From positions 1 to 38,272 of the forward strand of contig JADGQS010000014.1 of the NCBI GenBank assembly GCA_017881585.1: a stretch of DNA of 38,272 nucleotides, in the 5' to 3' direction. The position numbers and the translations under genes are program-made. This document shows positions 27,721-36,430 of the stretch, one piece after another (position 1 is the first letter of the stretch; the number at the start of each line of letters is the position of its first letter). Source of the DNA: Gemmatimonadaceae bacterium. Its GTDB lineage: Bacteria; Gemmatimonadota; Gemmatimonadetes; Gemmatimonadales; Gemmatimonadaceae. The notes under the pieces were generated by a model. It was not told where the DNA came from, made no database searches, and was given only the letters and a program-made list of their open reading frames with translations.

Positions 27721-28578
27721 GTGTCAGAATTCTGGAAGCGCCTAGCGTTCTCCGTCGTGGGGGTGCCGACGGTCATCTGGCTCATGTGGCTCGGCGGCGC
27801 GCCGCTCGCGATTTTCATCTCCGTCGCCAGCGCAATCGCCGCGTACGAGTTCTACCGGCTCGCGATCGGCGCCGGCAGCGTTCCGTTGTGGGGCCACGGC
27901 GTGATCTTCAGCGCGGCAATCCCGCTGTTCGTCTACGCGAGGCAGCTCGGCCTCTGGGTGCCGAACGTGGGCATCGTGATGCTGCTGATCCTCGAGCTGC
28001 TCACCGTCGCCCTGTGGGTGCGCGGATCGCAAGGCAAGCCGCTCGAGGTCGTGGGGATCACGCTGCTCGGCGTGTTCTATACCGGCGGCATGATGTCGTT
28101 CGCGTTCGCGCTGCGCTATCACCCGTACGCGATCGGCACGGCGGCGGGCACCGCCCTCGTCGCGCTCCCGTTCGTCCTCACATGGGGCACCGACATCGGC
28201 GGCTACGTGTTCGGACGAATGATCGGCGGGCGCAAGCTGATGCCGGCGGTGAGTCCGGGAAAGACGGTCGCGGGCGCGGTGGGAGGACTCGTGCTCGCGG
28301 TCCTGATCGCGGTGTTCTACGAGCGGTACACGCTGCGCCCGCAGGCGCAGCTCGGCATGCTGCTGCAGGGCGCGATCCTCTTCGGCGTTCTCGTGAGCGT
28401 CGCGGGACAAGTGGGGGATCTCGTCGAGTCCATGCTCAAGCGTGAGGCGGGCGTCAAGGACAGCTCGCATCTCATCCCGGGCCACGGCGGCATGCTCGAT
28501 CGCATCGACTCGCTGCTCTTCACCCTTCCCATCTCCTACGTGCTGCTGGGCTGGCTGCTGATTCCGGTTCCACGATGA
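27721..28578 (+). CDS. cdsA: Phosphatidate cytidylyltransferase (CDP-diacylglycerol synthase)
   Basis: A 285-residue integral membrane enzyme making CDP-diacylglycerol from phosphatidate and CTP. It has several hydrophobic segments, including VVGVPTVIWLMWLGGAPLAI and the central VGIVMLLILELLTVALWV. The C-terminal family signature is complete: SPGKTVAGAVGGLVLAV, then VAGQVGDLVESMLKREAGVK, and DSSHLIPGHGGMLDRIDSLL. The start is GTG 27721 with AAAGAG (27710-27715) upstream, after a 39-base gap from uppS. The stop overlaps dxr (ATGA). Confidence 0.95.
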   Translation: MSEFWKRLAFSVVGVPTVIWLMWLGGAPLAIFISVASAIAAYEFYRLAIGAGSVPLWGHGVIFSAAIPLFVYARQLGLWVPNVGIVMLLILELLTVALWVRGSQGKPLEVVGITLLGVFYTGGMMSFAFALRYHPYAIGTAAGTALVALPFVLTWGTDIGGYVFGRMIGGRKLMPAVSPGKTVAGAVGGLVLAVLIAVFYERYTLRPQAQLGMLLQGAILFGVLVSVAGQVGDLVESMLKREAGVKDSSHLIPGHGGMLDRIDSLLFTLPISYVLLGWLLIPVPR

Positions 28579-29729
28579 CCCGCGAGGCAGGCCGCAGCCG
28601 CGGCGTGGCGGTACTCGGTTCCACGGGCTCGATCGGCACGACGGCACTCCGTGTGATCGCGAGGCAGCCGGGACGATTCCACGTTGTGGCACTGACGGCC
28701 TTCGCGAACTCCGCCCTGCTCGCCTCGCAAGAGGCCGCGACCCAGCCATCGTACGTGGGGCTCGTGAGCCCGAACGGCAAGAAGCCGCCGGCGTCCTGGC
28801 GGATCGGAGCGTCTGCGCTCGTCGAGGCGGCGACGCGCGACGACGTGGACATCGTGCTCAACGCGGTGGTCGGAGCGGCGGGACTCGACGCGACGCTCGC
28901 CGCGCTCGAGGCGGGGAAGCGCGTGGCACTCGCGAACAAGGAGACGCTCGTGATGGCGGGTGAACTCGCCGCGGCCGCCTGCGCGCGCGGCGGCGGCGAG
29001 ATCGTGCCGGTGGACAGCGAGCACTCCGCGATCCTGCAGTGCCTGGGCCGGCGCGACCGCAACGATGTGCGGCGCCTGATCATCACCGCGAGCGGCGGTC
29101 CGTTCCGCACCTGGACGCCCGCGGCCATCGGCGGCGCGACGCTCGCGGACGCGCTGCGGCATCCGACCTGGTCGATGGGGCGCAAGATCACCGTCGACAG
29201 CGCGACGCTCGCGAACAAGGCGCTCGAAGTGATCGAGGCGCACTTCCTGTTCGGCCTGCCATACGAGAGCATCGAAGTCGTCGTGCATCCGCAGAGCGTC
29301 GTGCACTCGATGGTGGAATTCGTGGACGGCAGCGTGCTCGCGCAGATGGGCGTGCCGTCGATGGAGCTTCCCGTCCTCTATGCGCTGACGCATCCCGAAC
29401 GCGTTCGCGACGACGGGGTACCGCGATTCGACCCGGTGGCGCATTCGCCGCTGACGTTCGAGCCGGTGCGGCTCGCCGATTTTCCGGCGCTGCGTCTCGG
29501 ACTCGAGGCTGCGCGCTCGGGCGGCGCCGCTCCGGCAGTGTTCAACGCGGCCAACGAGCAGGCGGTCGCGCTCTTTCTCGAGGGGAAAATGCAATTTGCC
29601 GATATCGCGGCGAGCATCGACGCGGCGCTCGCGCAGCTCGGCTCCATGAGCGGTAGGGATAAAGTGTCGCTGCTCGCGGCGGATGCGGCCGCGCGTGCGC
29701 ATGTCTCGGCTCGCGCGGAGCGCAACTGA
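28575..29729 (+). CDS. dxr: 1-deoxy-D-xylulose 5-phosphate reductoisomerase
   Basis: A 384-residue MEP-pathway enzyme, the target of fosmidomycin, using NADPH and a divalent metal. Motifs: VLGSTGSIGTTALRVI (NADPH), ANKETLVMAGEL, PVDSEHSAILQCL (metal ligands Asp and Glu), ITASGGPFRTW (flexible loop region), WSMGRKITVDSATLANK, and VHPQSVVHSMVEFVDGSV. Its presence shows isoprenoids are made by the MEP route, supplying the substrate for UppS two genes upstream. It overlaps cdsA by ATGA and rseP by TGATG. Confidence 0.97.
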   Translation: MTREAGRSRGVAVLGSTGSIGTTALRVIARQPGRFHVVALTAFANSALLASQEAATQPSYVGLVSPNGKKPPASWRIGASALVEAATRDDVDIVLNAVVGAAGLDATLAALEAGKRVALANKETLVMAGELAAAACARGGGEIVPVDSEHSAILQCLGRRDRNDVRRLIITASGGPFRTWTPAAIGGATLADALRHPTWSMGRKITVDSATLANKALEVIEAHFLFGLPYESIEVVVHPQSVVHSMVEFVDGSVLAQMGVPSMELPVLYALTHPERVRDDGVPRFDPVAHSPLTFEPVRLADFPALRLGLEAARSGGAAPAVFNAANEQAVALFLEGKMQFADIAASIDAALAQLGSMSGRDKVSLLAADAAARAHVSARAERN

Positions 29730-30916
29730 TGCTGTACTGGATAGCGCCGCTCGTCGTCCTCGGGCTCGTGGTGTTCGTGCACGAGTTCGGGCACTTCCTC
29801 GCCGCGAAGGCATTCGGCGTGTACGCGCCGAGGTTCTCGCTCGGCTGGGGAAAGCCGCTCCTCAAGTGGCGCCGCAAGGGATCCGAGACCGAGTACGTGA
29901 TCTCGATGCTCCCGATCGGCGGCTACGTGCGCATGGCATCGCGCAACGACGAAACGGCGGCGATGCTCGAGGGCGGCAACGAGGTGGTGAAGGAGGGCGC
30001 CGAACTCGATCCGGACTGGGATCCGGAAGCGATGATCCCGCACGGACCGAAGCCGGTTCCGGCGGACCGCTGGTTCGAGTCGAAGCCGACGTATGCGCGC
30101 GTGGTGATCCTGCTCGCGGGCGTGACCATGAATGCCGTGCTCACGATCTTCGTCGCGACGGGAATATTCGCCGTGTACGGCAGGCGTGATGCGCCGACCG
30201 TCATCGACACGCTCGTGGCGGGAAAGCCGGCGGAGAAGGCGGGCCTGCAGCGCGGCGACAGCGTGATCTCGGTGGACGGCGTTCCGGTGAGGGGGTGGAC
30301 GCAGCTCGTCGCGAAGGTGGGCGCGGACACGGGTCACGAGGCTCGCTTCGAGATCGCGCGCGGCGCGCAGCGGCTGACGATCACGGTTGTGCCTGAAGTA
30401 ATCGACGTGAAGGATCCAACGACGGGCACGATCCGGCGTGTCGGCAAGATCGGCGCCGGGGCGCTCGGCCCCGACAACATCGGCAAGCGCGCGGTGCGCT
30501 CGTCCATGTCCGTCGGTGAGTCGATTTCGGCCGGCTGGCACGCGACCTGGCAGATGAGCGGCTCGGTACTCGACGTCCTCGGCGGGCTCTTCCGCGGGAC
30601 GGTCAGTGTGAAGCAGCTCGGCGGCCCGATCGCGATCGCCCGCACGTCGGTCGCCGCCGCCAGGACGGGGCTGGAATCGTTGTTCACGCTGATCGCGTTC
30701 CTGAGCATCAACCTGGCGGTGCTGAACCTCCTGCCGGTGCCGATTCTGGACGGCGGTCAGGTGCTGATCACGATCGCGGAAGGGGTGAAGGGGAGTGCGT
30801 TCAGCGATCGGACGCGGGAGAATTTCATGAGGGTGGGTTTGGTGGCGATCGGGGCGTTGTTCCTCATAGTGATGTTCAATGATCTGAAGGGATTGGTGAC
30901 CTCACTCTTCTCATAA
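29729..30916 (+). CDS. rseP: Site-2 intramembrane metalloprotease RseP
   Basis: A 395-residue membrane protease that cleaves anti-sigma factors and signal peptide remnants. The zinc site is in the first membrane segment (VFVHEFGHFLAAKAFGVY, HExxH), and the third ligand region is LNLLPVPILDGGQVL. Between them is one PDZ domain (IDTLVAGKPAEKAGLQRGDS and following), as expected for the single-PDZ type; E. coli RseP has two. The last segment VGLVAIGALFLIVMFNDL is the C-terminal membrane helix. It is the last gene of its operon; a large inverted repeat begins two bases past the stop. Confidence 0.95.
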   Translation: MLYWIAPLVVLGLVVFVHEFGHFLAAKAFGVYAPRFSLGWGKPLLKWRRKGSETEYVISMLPIGGYVRMASRNDETAAMLEGGNEVVKEGAELDPDWDPEAMIPHGPKPVPADRWFESKPTYARVVILLAGVTMNAVLTIFVATGIFAVYGRRDAPTVIDTLVAGKPAEKAGLQRGDSVISVDGVPVRGWTQLVAKVGADTGHEARFEIARGAQRLTITVVPEVIDVKDPTTGTIRRVGKIGAGALGPDNIGKRAVRSSMSVGESISAGWHATWQMSGSVLDVLGGLFRGTVSVKQLGGPIAIARTSVAAARTGLESLFTLIAFLSINLAVLNLLPVPILDGGQVLITIAEGVKGSAFSDRTRENFMRVGLVAIGALFLIVMFNDLKGLVTSLFS

Positions 30917-30918
30917 CT

Positions 30919-31165
30919 GCGGGGGCGAGGGGCAAGACCAGTGGGGAGGGGCAAGACCAGTGGGGAGTGGCAAGGGTGAGTGGCAAGTGGGGAGAACTGA
31001 GTGGCGAGCGGCGAGTGGGGAGCCCGCGCCACTTCTCTGCGAGTCTCGTCTCTCGCCTCTACTTCGAACTCCCCGCTCCAGCCTCGGTTCTCCCCACTTC
31101 CCACTCACCCTCGCCACTCTCGTCTGGTCTCGCCACTCGCCCCTAACTCCCCTCTCATTTCTCGT
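30919..31165 (+). repeat. Long imperfect inverted repeat, family 1 copy B (rseP-rpsO gap)
   Basis: With the promoter listed next this fills the 335-base gap. The left arm (about 30919-31021) is purine-rich and contains GAGTGG words and GGGGAGAACTGAG; the right arm (about 31079-31160) carries the complement, e.g. CTCGGTTCTCCCC and CTGGTCTCGCCACTC. A 19-base stretch, AGGGGCAAGACCAGTGGGG, is duplicated in tandem (30928-30946, 30947-30965). The central loop has CCACTTCT and TCTCTCGCC, as in copy A, in the same orientation. Several left-arm words read GGCAAG where A and C have GGCGAG, so copies drift at the unit level. Confidence 0.9.
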
Positions 31166-31176
31166 CGCTCGAAGGG

Positions 31177-31205
31177 TTGATTTCAGTGGGGAGAGTAGAT
31201 AAGTT
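31177..31205 (+). promoter_or_regulatory. Proposed rpsO-pnp promoter
   Basis: TTGATT (31177-31182), a 17-base spacer and TAAGTT (31200-31205), just past the right arm of copy B. The start would be near 31212, with a leader of about 40 bases. AGGA at 31239-31242 is the ribosome binding site for ATG 31252. Confidence 0.6.
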
Positions 31206-31251
31206 CGTATGCTATAACAAACTGACCGCAAAGAACTTAGGATTCCCAACA

Positions 31252-31512
31252 ATGGCTTTCGTAAAGACCCCCGCGATCGAGAAGAATCGCAAGCACGCCA
31301 CCGACACCGGCTCCTCGCAGGTCCAGATCGGGGTGCTCACGGAACGGATCAATTTCTTGACCGATCATTTCCGCCAGCACGCCAAGGACCACCATGGGCG
31401 CCGGGGTCTCCTCAAGATGGTCGGCAAGCGCCGCCGTCACTTGGACTATCTGAAGCGCACAGACGTCGAAGGCTATCGGAAGATCATCTCCGATCTTGGC
31501 CTGCGCTACTAA
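31252..31512 (+). CDS. rpsO: 30S ribosomal protein S15
   Basis: An 86-residue S15, which binds the 16S rRNA three-way junction early in assembly. The sequence has the family's [41 protein letters not shown] and the C-terminal [20 protein letters not shown]. Length is nearly invariant in the family (about 89). ATG 31252 has AGGA nine bases upstream; the longer open frame to 31177 runs into the promoter. It precedes pnp as in many bacteria, with an intrinsic terminator between them. Confidence 0.97.
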   Translation: MAFVKTPAIEKNRKHATDTGSSQVQIGVLTERINFLTDHFRQHAKDHHGRRGLLKMVGKRRRHLDYLKRTDVEGYRKIISDLGLRY

Positions 31513-31534
31513 TCTCGCAACGCATTTCATGACT

Positions 31535-31566
31535 CGCGCGGACGCACAATGCGGCCCGCGCGTTTT
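31535..31566 (+). terminator. Intrinsic terminator or attenuator between rpsO and pnp
   Basis: CGCGCGG (31535-31541) pairs with CCGCGCG (31556-31562), with an inner CGC/GCG pairing, followed by TTTT (31563-31566) and TGTTT. It should end or reduce transcription after rpsO. In enterobacteria the rpsO-pnp region is a processing site for RNase III; this hairpin could play either role. Confidence 0.8.
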
Positions 31567-31592
31567 GTGTTTCTCCTGAGGCAATTTCACGT

Positions 31593-33878
31593 ATGATGCA
31601 TCGCATCGAGCGCACGTTCGCCGGCCGGCCACTGATCATCGAGACGGGCCGCATGGCCAAGCAGGCCGCCGGTTCCTGCCTCGTGCAATTCGGCGACACG
31701 ATGGTCCTCGCCGCCGTCACCGTCGGCGACAAGGAATCGACGCTCCCGTTCTTCCCGCTGACCGTCGAGTACAAAGAGAAGACCTACGCCGCCGGCAAGA
31801 TCCCGGGCGGCTTCATCAAGCGTGAAGGACGCCCGCGCGACGAGGAGATCCTCTCGTGCCGCATCATCGACCGCTCGATCCGCCCGCTCTTCCCCGAGGG
31901 CTTCAAGAACGAAGTCCAGGTCTTCATTTACGTCATCTCCGCCGACCAGGAGAACAAGGCCGACGTCCTCGCGCTCGTCGCGACGTCGTTCGCGCTGAAC
32001 GTCTCGCGCATCCCGTTCGCGGGACCGATCGCCGGCGTTCGCGTCGGCCGCGTGTCGGGTGAGGACGGAACGCCGCACTGGGTGCTCAACCCCACGATCC
32101 AGGCGATCGAGGTCTCCGACTTGGACCTCGTCGTCGCCGGCTCGCAGGACTCGATCATGATGGTCGAAGGCGGCGCCATCGAGATCCAGGAAGAGGAAGT
32201 CGTCGAGGCGCTCGGCATCGCGCAGCGCGGCATCAAGGAACTCATCGCGATGCAGGAAGAGCTGCTCGCCAAGGGCCGCGCGGACAAGATGGCGTGGAAG
32301 AAGGCCGCGATGCCGCAGGACATCGTCGATCTCGTGAACGCCGAGGCGAAGGACCAGATCCTCGCGGCGATCAACCAGAAGGACAAGCACACGCGCATCC
32401 AGGCCGTCGAGGCCGTCAAGGAAGCGACGAAGACGAAGCTCAAGGCCCAACTTGCCGTGGAGCAGCACGGTTTCATCGGCGCGGTCCTCGGCGACATCGA
32501 ATACGAATCGCTGCGCGCCCAGGTGCTCGACACCGGCCTCCGCGTCGACGGCCGCAAGCCGAACGAAGTGCGCGCCATCTCGATCGACATGGGCCTCCTT
32601 CCGCGTGCGCACGGTTCCGTGCTCTTCACGCGCGGCCAGACGCAGGCGCTCGTCGCCGCGACGCTCGGCACCGCGAACGACGTGCAGCGACTGGACTCGA
32701 TCGACGAGAAGAACGAGACGACGAAGTCGTTCATGCTCCACTACAACTTCCCGCCGTTCTGCACCGGTGAGGTCCGTCCGATGCGCGGCACCAGCCGCCG
32801 CGAGATCGGCCACGGCAACCTCGCCGAGCGCGCGCTTCAGGCCGTGCTCCCGCCGTTCACAGAGTTCCCGTACACCATCCGCATCGTGAGCGACGTGCTC
32901 GAGTCCAACGGCTCGAGTTCGATGGCCTCGGTGTGCGGCGGCTCGCTCTCGTGCTTCGACGCGGGCATCCCGCTGAAGGCCGCGGTGGCCGGCGTCGCGA
33001 TGGGGCTCATCAAGGAAGGAAAGAAGTACGCGATCCTCACCGATATCCTCGGCACGGAAGACCATCTCGGCGACATGGACTTCAAGGTTGCCGGCACGAA
33101 GGACGGCATCACGTCGATCCAGATGGACATCAAGATCCACGGGCTCGACCTGAAGATCATGACCGAGGCACTGCACCAGGCGAAGGAAGGCCGCCTGCAC
33201 ATCCTCGGCGAGATGGATAAGGCGCTTCCCGCCGCTCGTCCGGAGATGTCGCCGTACGCGCCGCGCATCATCACCGTGCAGATCAACCCGGAGAAGATCG
33301 GCGAGCTCATCGGACCGAAGGGCAAGAATATCCGCGGCATTCAGGAAGAGAGCGGCGCGGAAATCACGGTCGACGACACGGGTCTCGTCACGATCGCAGC
33401 GGTCGGACAGGACTCCATGGAGCGGGCGAAGCAGATGGTGCAGGCCATCACCGTCGAGCCGGAAGTCGGCGCGATTTACGAAGGCCCGGTGAAGAGCACG
33501 ACCGCGTTCGGCGCATTCGTCGAGATCATGCCGGGCTCGGAAGGCCTCGTGCACATCTCCGAGCTGCAGCACGGCCGCACGGAGAAGACCGAAGACGTCG
33601 TGAAGAAGGGCGATCGCGTGAGGGTGAAGGTGATCGAGCGCGACGAGCGTGGGCGCCTCCGCCTCTCGATGAAGGCACTCATTCCGAAGCCGGGCTCGGA
33701 TGGCGCGGCTGTGGAGCCGGCGTACGCCGACGCCGCCGGCGGCGCTCCCTCGGGCGCTCCCTCGGGGGCTCCTGCCGGCGAATCGACCGGCGGCAGTGAA
33801 GAGCGCCCGCGTCGCGAAGGCGGCGATCGGGGCGGTCGCAGTGGTGGACGCGGTGGGCGCGGCGGCCGCGGACGCTAA
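31593..33878 (+). CDS. pnp: Polyribonucleotide nucleotidyltransferase (PNPase)
   Basis: A 761-residue phosphorolytic 3'-5' exoribonuclease. It has two RNase PH domains (first: AGSCLVQFGDTMVLAAV, GGFIKREGRPRDEEILSCR, IDRSIRPLFPEGF; second from about residue 310: LRVDGRKPNEVRAISID, GSVLFTRGQTQAL, PPFCTGEVRPMRGTSRREIG, with the active-site Asp region ILGTEDHLGDMDFK). These are followed by a KH domain (EKIGELIGPKGKNIRGIQEE, about 566) and an S1 domain (TAFGAFVEIMPGSEGLVHI, about 635). The last 65 residues are unusual: a Gly/Ala/Ser/Pro linker, then an Arg-Gly-rich tail (GGRSGGRGGRGGRGR). ATG 31593 is preferred, with GAGG 11 bases upstream; ATG 31596 is adjacent. Confidence 0.97.
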   Translation: MMHRIERTFAGRPLIIETGRMAKQAAGSCLVQFGDTMVLAAVTVGDKESTLPFFPLTVEYKEKTYAAGKIPGGFIKREGRPRDEEILSCRIIDRSIRPLFPEGFKNEVQVFIYVISADQENKADVLALVATSFALNVSRIPFAGPIAGVRVGRVSGEDGTPHWVLNPTIQAIEVSDLDLVVAGSQDSIMMVEGGAIEIQEEEVVEALGIAQRGIKELIAMQEELLAKGRADKMAWKKAAMPQDIVDLVNAEAKDQILAAINQKDKHTRIQAVEAVKEATKTKLKAQLAVEQHGFIGAVLGDIEYESLRAQVLDTGLRVDGRKPNEVRAISIDMGLLPRAHGSVLFTRGQTQALVAATLGTANDVQRLDSIDEKNETTKSFMLHYNFPPFCTGEVRPMRGTSRREIGHGNLAERALQAVLPPFTEFPYTIRIVSDVLESNGSSSMASVCGGSLSCFDAGIPLKAAVAGVAMGLIKEGKKYAILTDILGTEDHLGDMDFKVAGTKDGITSIQMDIKIHGLDLKIMTEALHQAKEGRLHILGEMDKALPAARPEMSPYAPRIITVQINPEKIGELIGPKGKNIRGIQEESGAEITVDDTGLVTIAAVGQDSMERAKQMVQAITVEPEVGAIYEGPVKSTTAFGAFVEIMPGSEGLVHISELQHGRTEKTEDVVKKGDRVRVKVIERDERGRLRLSMKALIPKPGSDGAAVEPAYADAAGGAPSGAPSGAPAGESTGGSEERPRREGGDRGGRSGGRGGRGGRGR

Positions 33879-33887
33879 AGGGGCTGA

Positions 33888-35162
33888 ATGGCTGAAAGCA
33901 CCGCCCTCCTCGCGCCGCACGTGACAGAGAAGGGAGTCGAACGCACCGTACTGCCCAATGGATTGACCGTACTCTCGGAACCGTATCCGGGAGTGCGGTC
34001 GATTGCTATCGGCGCCTGGGTCCGCGCGGCGTCGATGCACGAGCGGCGTGAGGAGATGGGTGTATCGCACATGCTCGAGCACCTCGTGTTCAAGGGCACG
34101 AGGAACCGGAGCGCGAAAGCCATCGCATCGGCGCTCGAGTCGCTCGGCGGTTCGCTCGACGCCTACACCGCGCGCGAGCACACCTGTTTCCAGGCCCGGG
34201 TGCTCGACGAGCATCTGGCCGAAGCGGCGGACGTGATCGCCGATCTCGTCTTCCGGCCGTCGCTCCGCGCCGAGGACCTGAATCTCGAGCGGAAGGTGGT
34301 GCTCGAGGAAATCGCGATGGTCGAGGACTCGCCGGACGACATTGTGTTCGAGCTGCACAACGAGGCGCTCTGGGGCGAGCATCCGTACGGCTACTCGATC
34401 CTCGGAACGAGAGAGAGCGTCGGGTCGATGCAGGTCGAGACGGTGCGCGCGCTGCACGAGCGTGCGTACCACCCGTCGCAGATCGTCGTCGCCGCGAGCG
34501 GCAACATCGAGCACGACGACCTGCTCGCCGAGCTCGAGCGCACCGGCTGGAACGACCTTCCTCGGGGCGACGACAGCCGCCTGGCCGTACCGTCTCCGGT
34601 GACGGCTCCGGCGACCGACCGTCACATCGAACGCGATTCTCAGCAGACGCACCTGGTGTTCGGCTCTTCGACGGTCGCGCACGCCGATCCGCGCCGCTAT
34701 CCGTTGATGCTGATCGATACGCTGCTCGGCGGCGGCATGAGTTCGCGCCTCTTCCAGCGCATCCGCGAGGAGCTCGGTCTCGCGTATTCCGTCTATACCT
34801 TCCAGAGTTTTCACGTGCACGTGGGAACGCACGGCGTGTATGTCGCGACCGCTCCCGAGACGGCGGAGCAGGCGACCGCCGCCGTGAGGGAGGAACTGTC
34901 ACGCCTCGCGCAGGAAGGAATCGCCGAACCGGAGCTCCAGATGGGCAAGCGGCAGCTGAAGGGCCAGATCACGCTGTCGATGGAAAGCGTATCGAGCCGG
35001 ATGTACCGCGCGGCGGGCGTGGAACTGTTCGGCGAGCCGTACATACCGATCGACGAAGTCCTGGCCAAGATCGACGCCATCACCGTCGAAGACACGAAGG
35101 AAGTCTGTGCCGAGTTCTTCCCGCCCGAGCGCCAGACGCTGGTCAGCCTGGGCCCGCAGTAG
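33888..35162 (+). CDS. M16-family zinc metallopeptidase (processing-protease-like)
   Basis: A 424-residue peptidase of the M16B type (PqqL/YmxG/mitochondrial processing peptidase relatives). The inverted zinc motif is HMLEHLVFKGT (H61, E64 as base, H65), with the third ligand Glu about 141 in VVLEEIAMVEDSPDD. The C-terminal half retains the fold (LLGGGMSSRLFQRIREELGLAYSVY, with the Arg/Tyr pair of active subunits). It lies ten bases after pnp, as in many bacteria including Bacillus, where the pair pnp-ymxG occurs. The substrate is unknown. The last codon and TAG stop are the first unit of a tandem repeat. Confidence 0.94.
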   Translation: MAESTALLAPHVTEKGVERTVLPNGLTVLSEPYPGVRSIAIGAWVRAASMHERREEMGVSHMLEHLVFKGTRNRSAKAIASALESLGGSLDAYTAREHTCFQARVLDEHLAEAADVIADLVFRPSLRAEDLNLERKVVLEEIAMVEDSPDDIVFELHNEALWGEHPYGYSILGTRESVGSMQVETVRALHERAYHPSQIVVAASGNIEHDDLLAELERTGWNDLPRGDDSRLAVPSPVTAPATDRHIERDSQQTHLVFGSSTVAHADPRRYPLMLIDTLLGGGMSSRLFQRIREELGLAYSVYTFQSFHVHVGTHGVYVATAPETAEQATAAVREELSRLAQEGIAEPELQMGKRQLKGQITLSMESVSSRMYRAAGVELFGEPYIPIDEVLAKIDAITVEDTKEVCAEFFPPERQTLVSLGPQ

Positions 35163-35218
35163 TTCGTTCGCAGTAGTTCGTTCGCAGTAGTTTGTTCGCA
35201 GTAGTTCGTTCGCAGTAG
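35156..35218 (+). repeat. 14-bp tandem repeats covering a stop codon
   Basis: GCAGTAGTTCGTTC occurs at 35156-35169, 35170-35183, 35184-35197 (one T/C change) and 35198-35211, followed by GCAGTAG. The first unit contains the last codon (CAG) and TAG stop of the M16 gene. The 35219-35299 stretch up to ald holds loose copies of CCCGCATC/TCTCGCATC and no clear promoter. Confidence 0.95.
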
Positions 35219-35299
35219 CGTCGTTTGCAACACCCGCAGTCCGCATTGCACTTTCCCGCTTCTCGCATCCCGACCCCGCATCCCGCATCGAGTCACTAT

Positions 35300-36415
35300 A
35301 TGAAAATCGGAATCCCAAAGGAAATTAAGACCAACGAGAATCGCGTGAGCCTCGTCCCCGCCGGCGCCGAATCGCTGGTGGCCGCCGGCCACTCCGTCCT
35401 CGTGGAAACCGGCGCAGGCCTTGGCAGCAGCTTCACCGACGACCAGTACACCGCGGTGGGCGCCAAGATCGCCCCGAGCGCCGACGCCACCTGGGCCGAC
35501 GCCGACATGATCATGAAGGTGAAGGAGCCGATCGCGCCCGAGTGGAAACGCATGAAGAAGGGCCAGGTGATCTTCACCTACTTCCACTTCGCCGCTGACG
35601 AAAAGCTCACGAAGGCGCACATGGCTTCCGGCGCAGTGTGCATCGCGTACGAGACCGTGGAGTTGCCGAACCGCGAGCTCCCCCTGTTGGTGCCAATGTC
35701 CGAGGTCGCCGGCCGCATGGCCGTGCAGGAAGGCGCCAAGTACCTCGAGAAGCTCTACGGCGGACGCGGCGTGCTGCTCGGCGGCGTTCCCGGCGTTCCC
35801 CCGGCCAAGGTGGTGATCCTTGGCGGCGGCGTAGTCGGCATCAACGCGGCGAAGATAGCGGCGGGAATGGGCGCGCAAGTCACGATTCTCGATACGTCGC
35901 TCGAGCGGCTTCGCTACCTGAGCGACGTGATGCCCGCGAACGTTCAACTGATCTTCTCGAACCGCCACAATATTCTCGATCAGATCGCGACGGCCGACCT
36001 CGTGGTCGGCGGCGTGCTGATCCCAGGTGCGGTCGCTCCGAAGCTCGTCCGCAAGGGTGACCTCAAGACGATGCGTCCGGGCTCGGTGATCGTGGATGTC
36101 GCGATCGACCAGGGCGGCTGCGTGGAGACGATCCACGCGACCACGCACGAGAACCCGACGTACGTGGTGGATGACGTGATTCACTACGGTGTCGCCAACA
36201 TGCCCGGCGGCGTGCCGCGCACGTCGACGCTCGCGCTCACCAACGCGACGCTCCCGTACGCGCTGACGCTGGCAAGCAAGGGCTGGAAGAAGGCGCTGGC
36301 CGAGAGCCCGGCCCTCCTGAAGGGTCTCAACGTGGTCGATGGGAAGGTGACGTACCGGGGCGTGGCGGAGGCGTTTGGAATGGAGTTCCATGAGCCGGCG
36401 ACTTTCCTCAAGTAG
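35300..36415 (+). CDS. ald: Alanine dehydrogenase
   Basis: A 371-residue NAD-dependent enzyme interconverting alanine and pyruvate plus ammonia, homologous to Bacillus Ald. Features: MKIGIPKEIKTNENRVSL at the start, MKVKEPI (substrate Lys), TYFHFAADEKL (catalytic His about 96), the Rossmann loop VVILGGGVVGINAAKIAAGMG, then LVVGGVLIPGAVAPKLV, VDVAIDQGGCVET and ANMPGGVPRTST. Length is typical. ATG 35300 matches homologues; the frame continues upstream to 35225, but there it is repeat sequence. It has no clear promoter or Shine-Dalgarno sequence, so transcription from upstream or a leaderless start are both possible. It may provide pyruvate or nitrogen balance. Confidence 0.96.
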   Translation: MKIGIPKEIKTNENRVSLVPAGAESLVAAGHSVLVETGAGLGSSFTDDQYTAVGAKIAPSADATWADADMIMKVKEPIAPEWKRMKKGQVIFTYFHFAADEKLTKAHMASGAVCIAYETVELPNRELPLLVPMSEVAGRMAVQEGAKYLEKLYGGRGVLLGGVPGVPPAKVVILGGGVVGINAAKIAAGMGAQVTILDTSLERLRYLSDVMPANVQLIFSNRHNILDQIATADLVVGGVLIPGAVAPKLVRKGDLKTMRPGSVIVDVAIDQGGCVETIHATTHENPTYVVDDVIHYGVANMPGGVPRTSTLALTNATLPYALTLASKGWKKALAESPALLKGLNVVDGKVTYRGVAEAFGMEFHEPATFLK

Positions 36416-36430
36416 CTCAAGAAGGGAGAT

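Noticed and set aside
30919-31165. An insertion sequence or MITE remnant
   Set aside because: The arms are internal low-complexity palindromes without a defined terminal inverted repeat or target duplication that I could identify, and no transposase is in the window. A MITE origin is not excluded, only unsupported.
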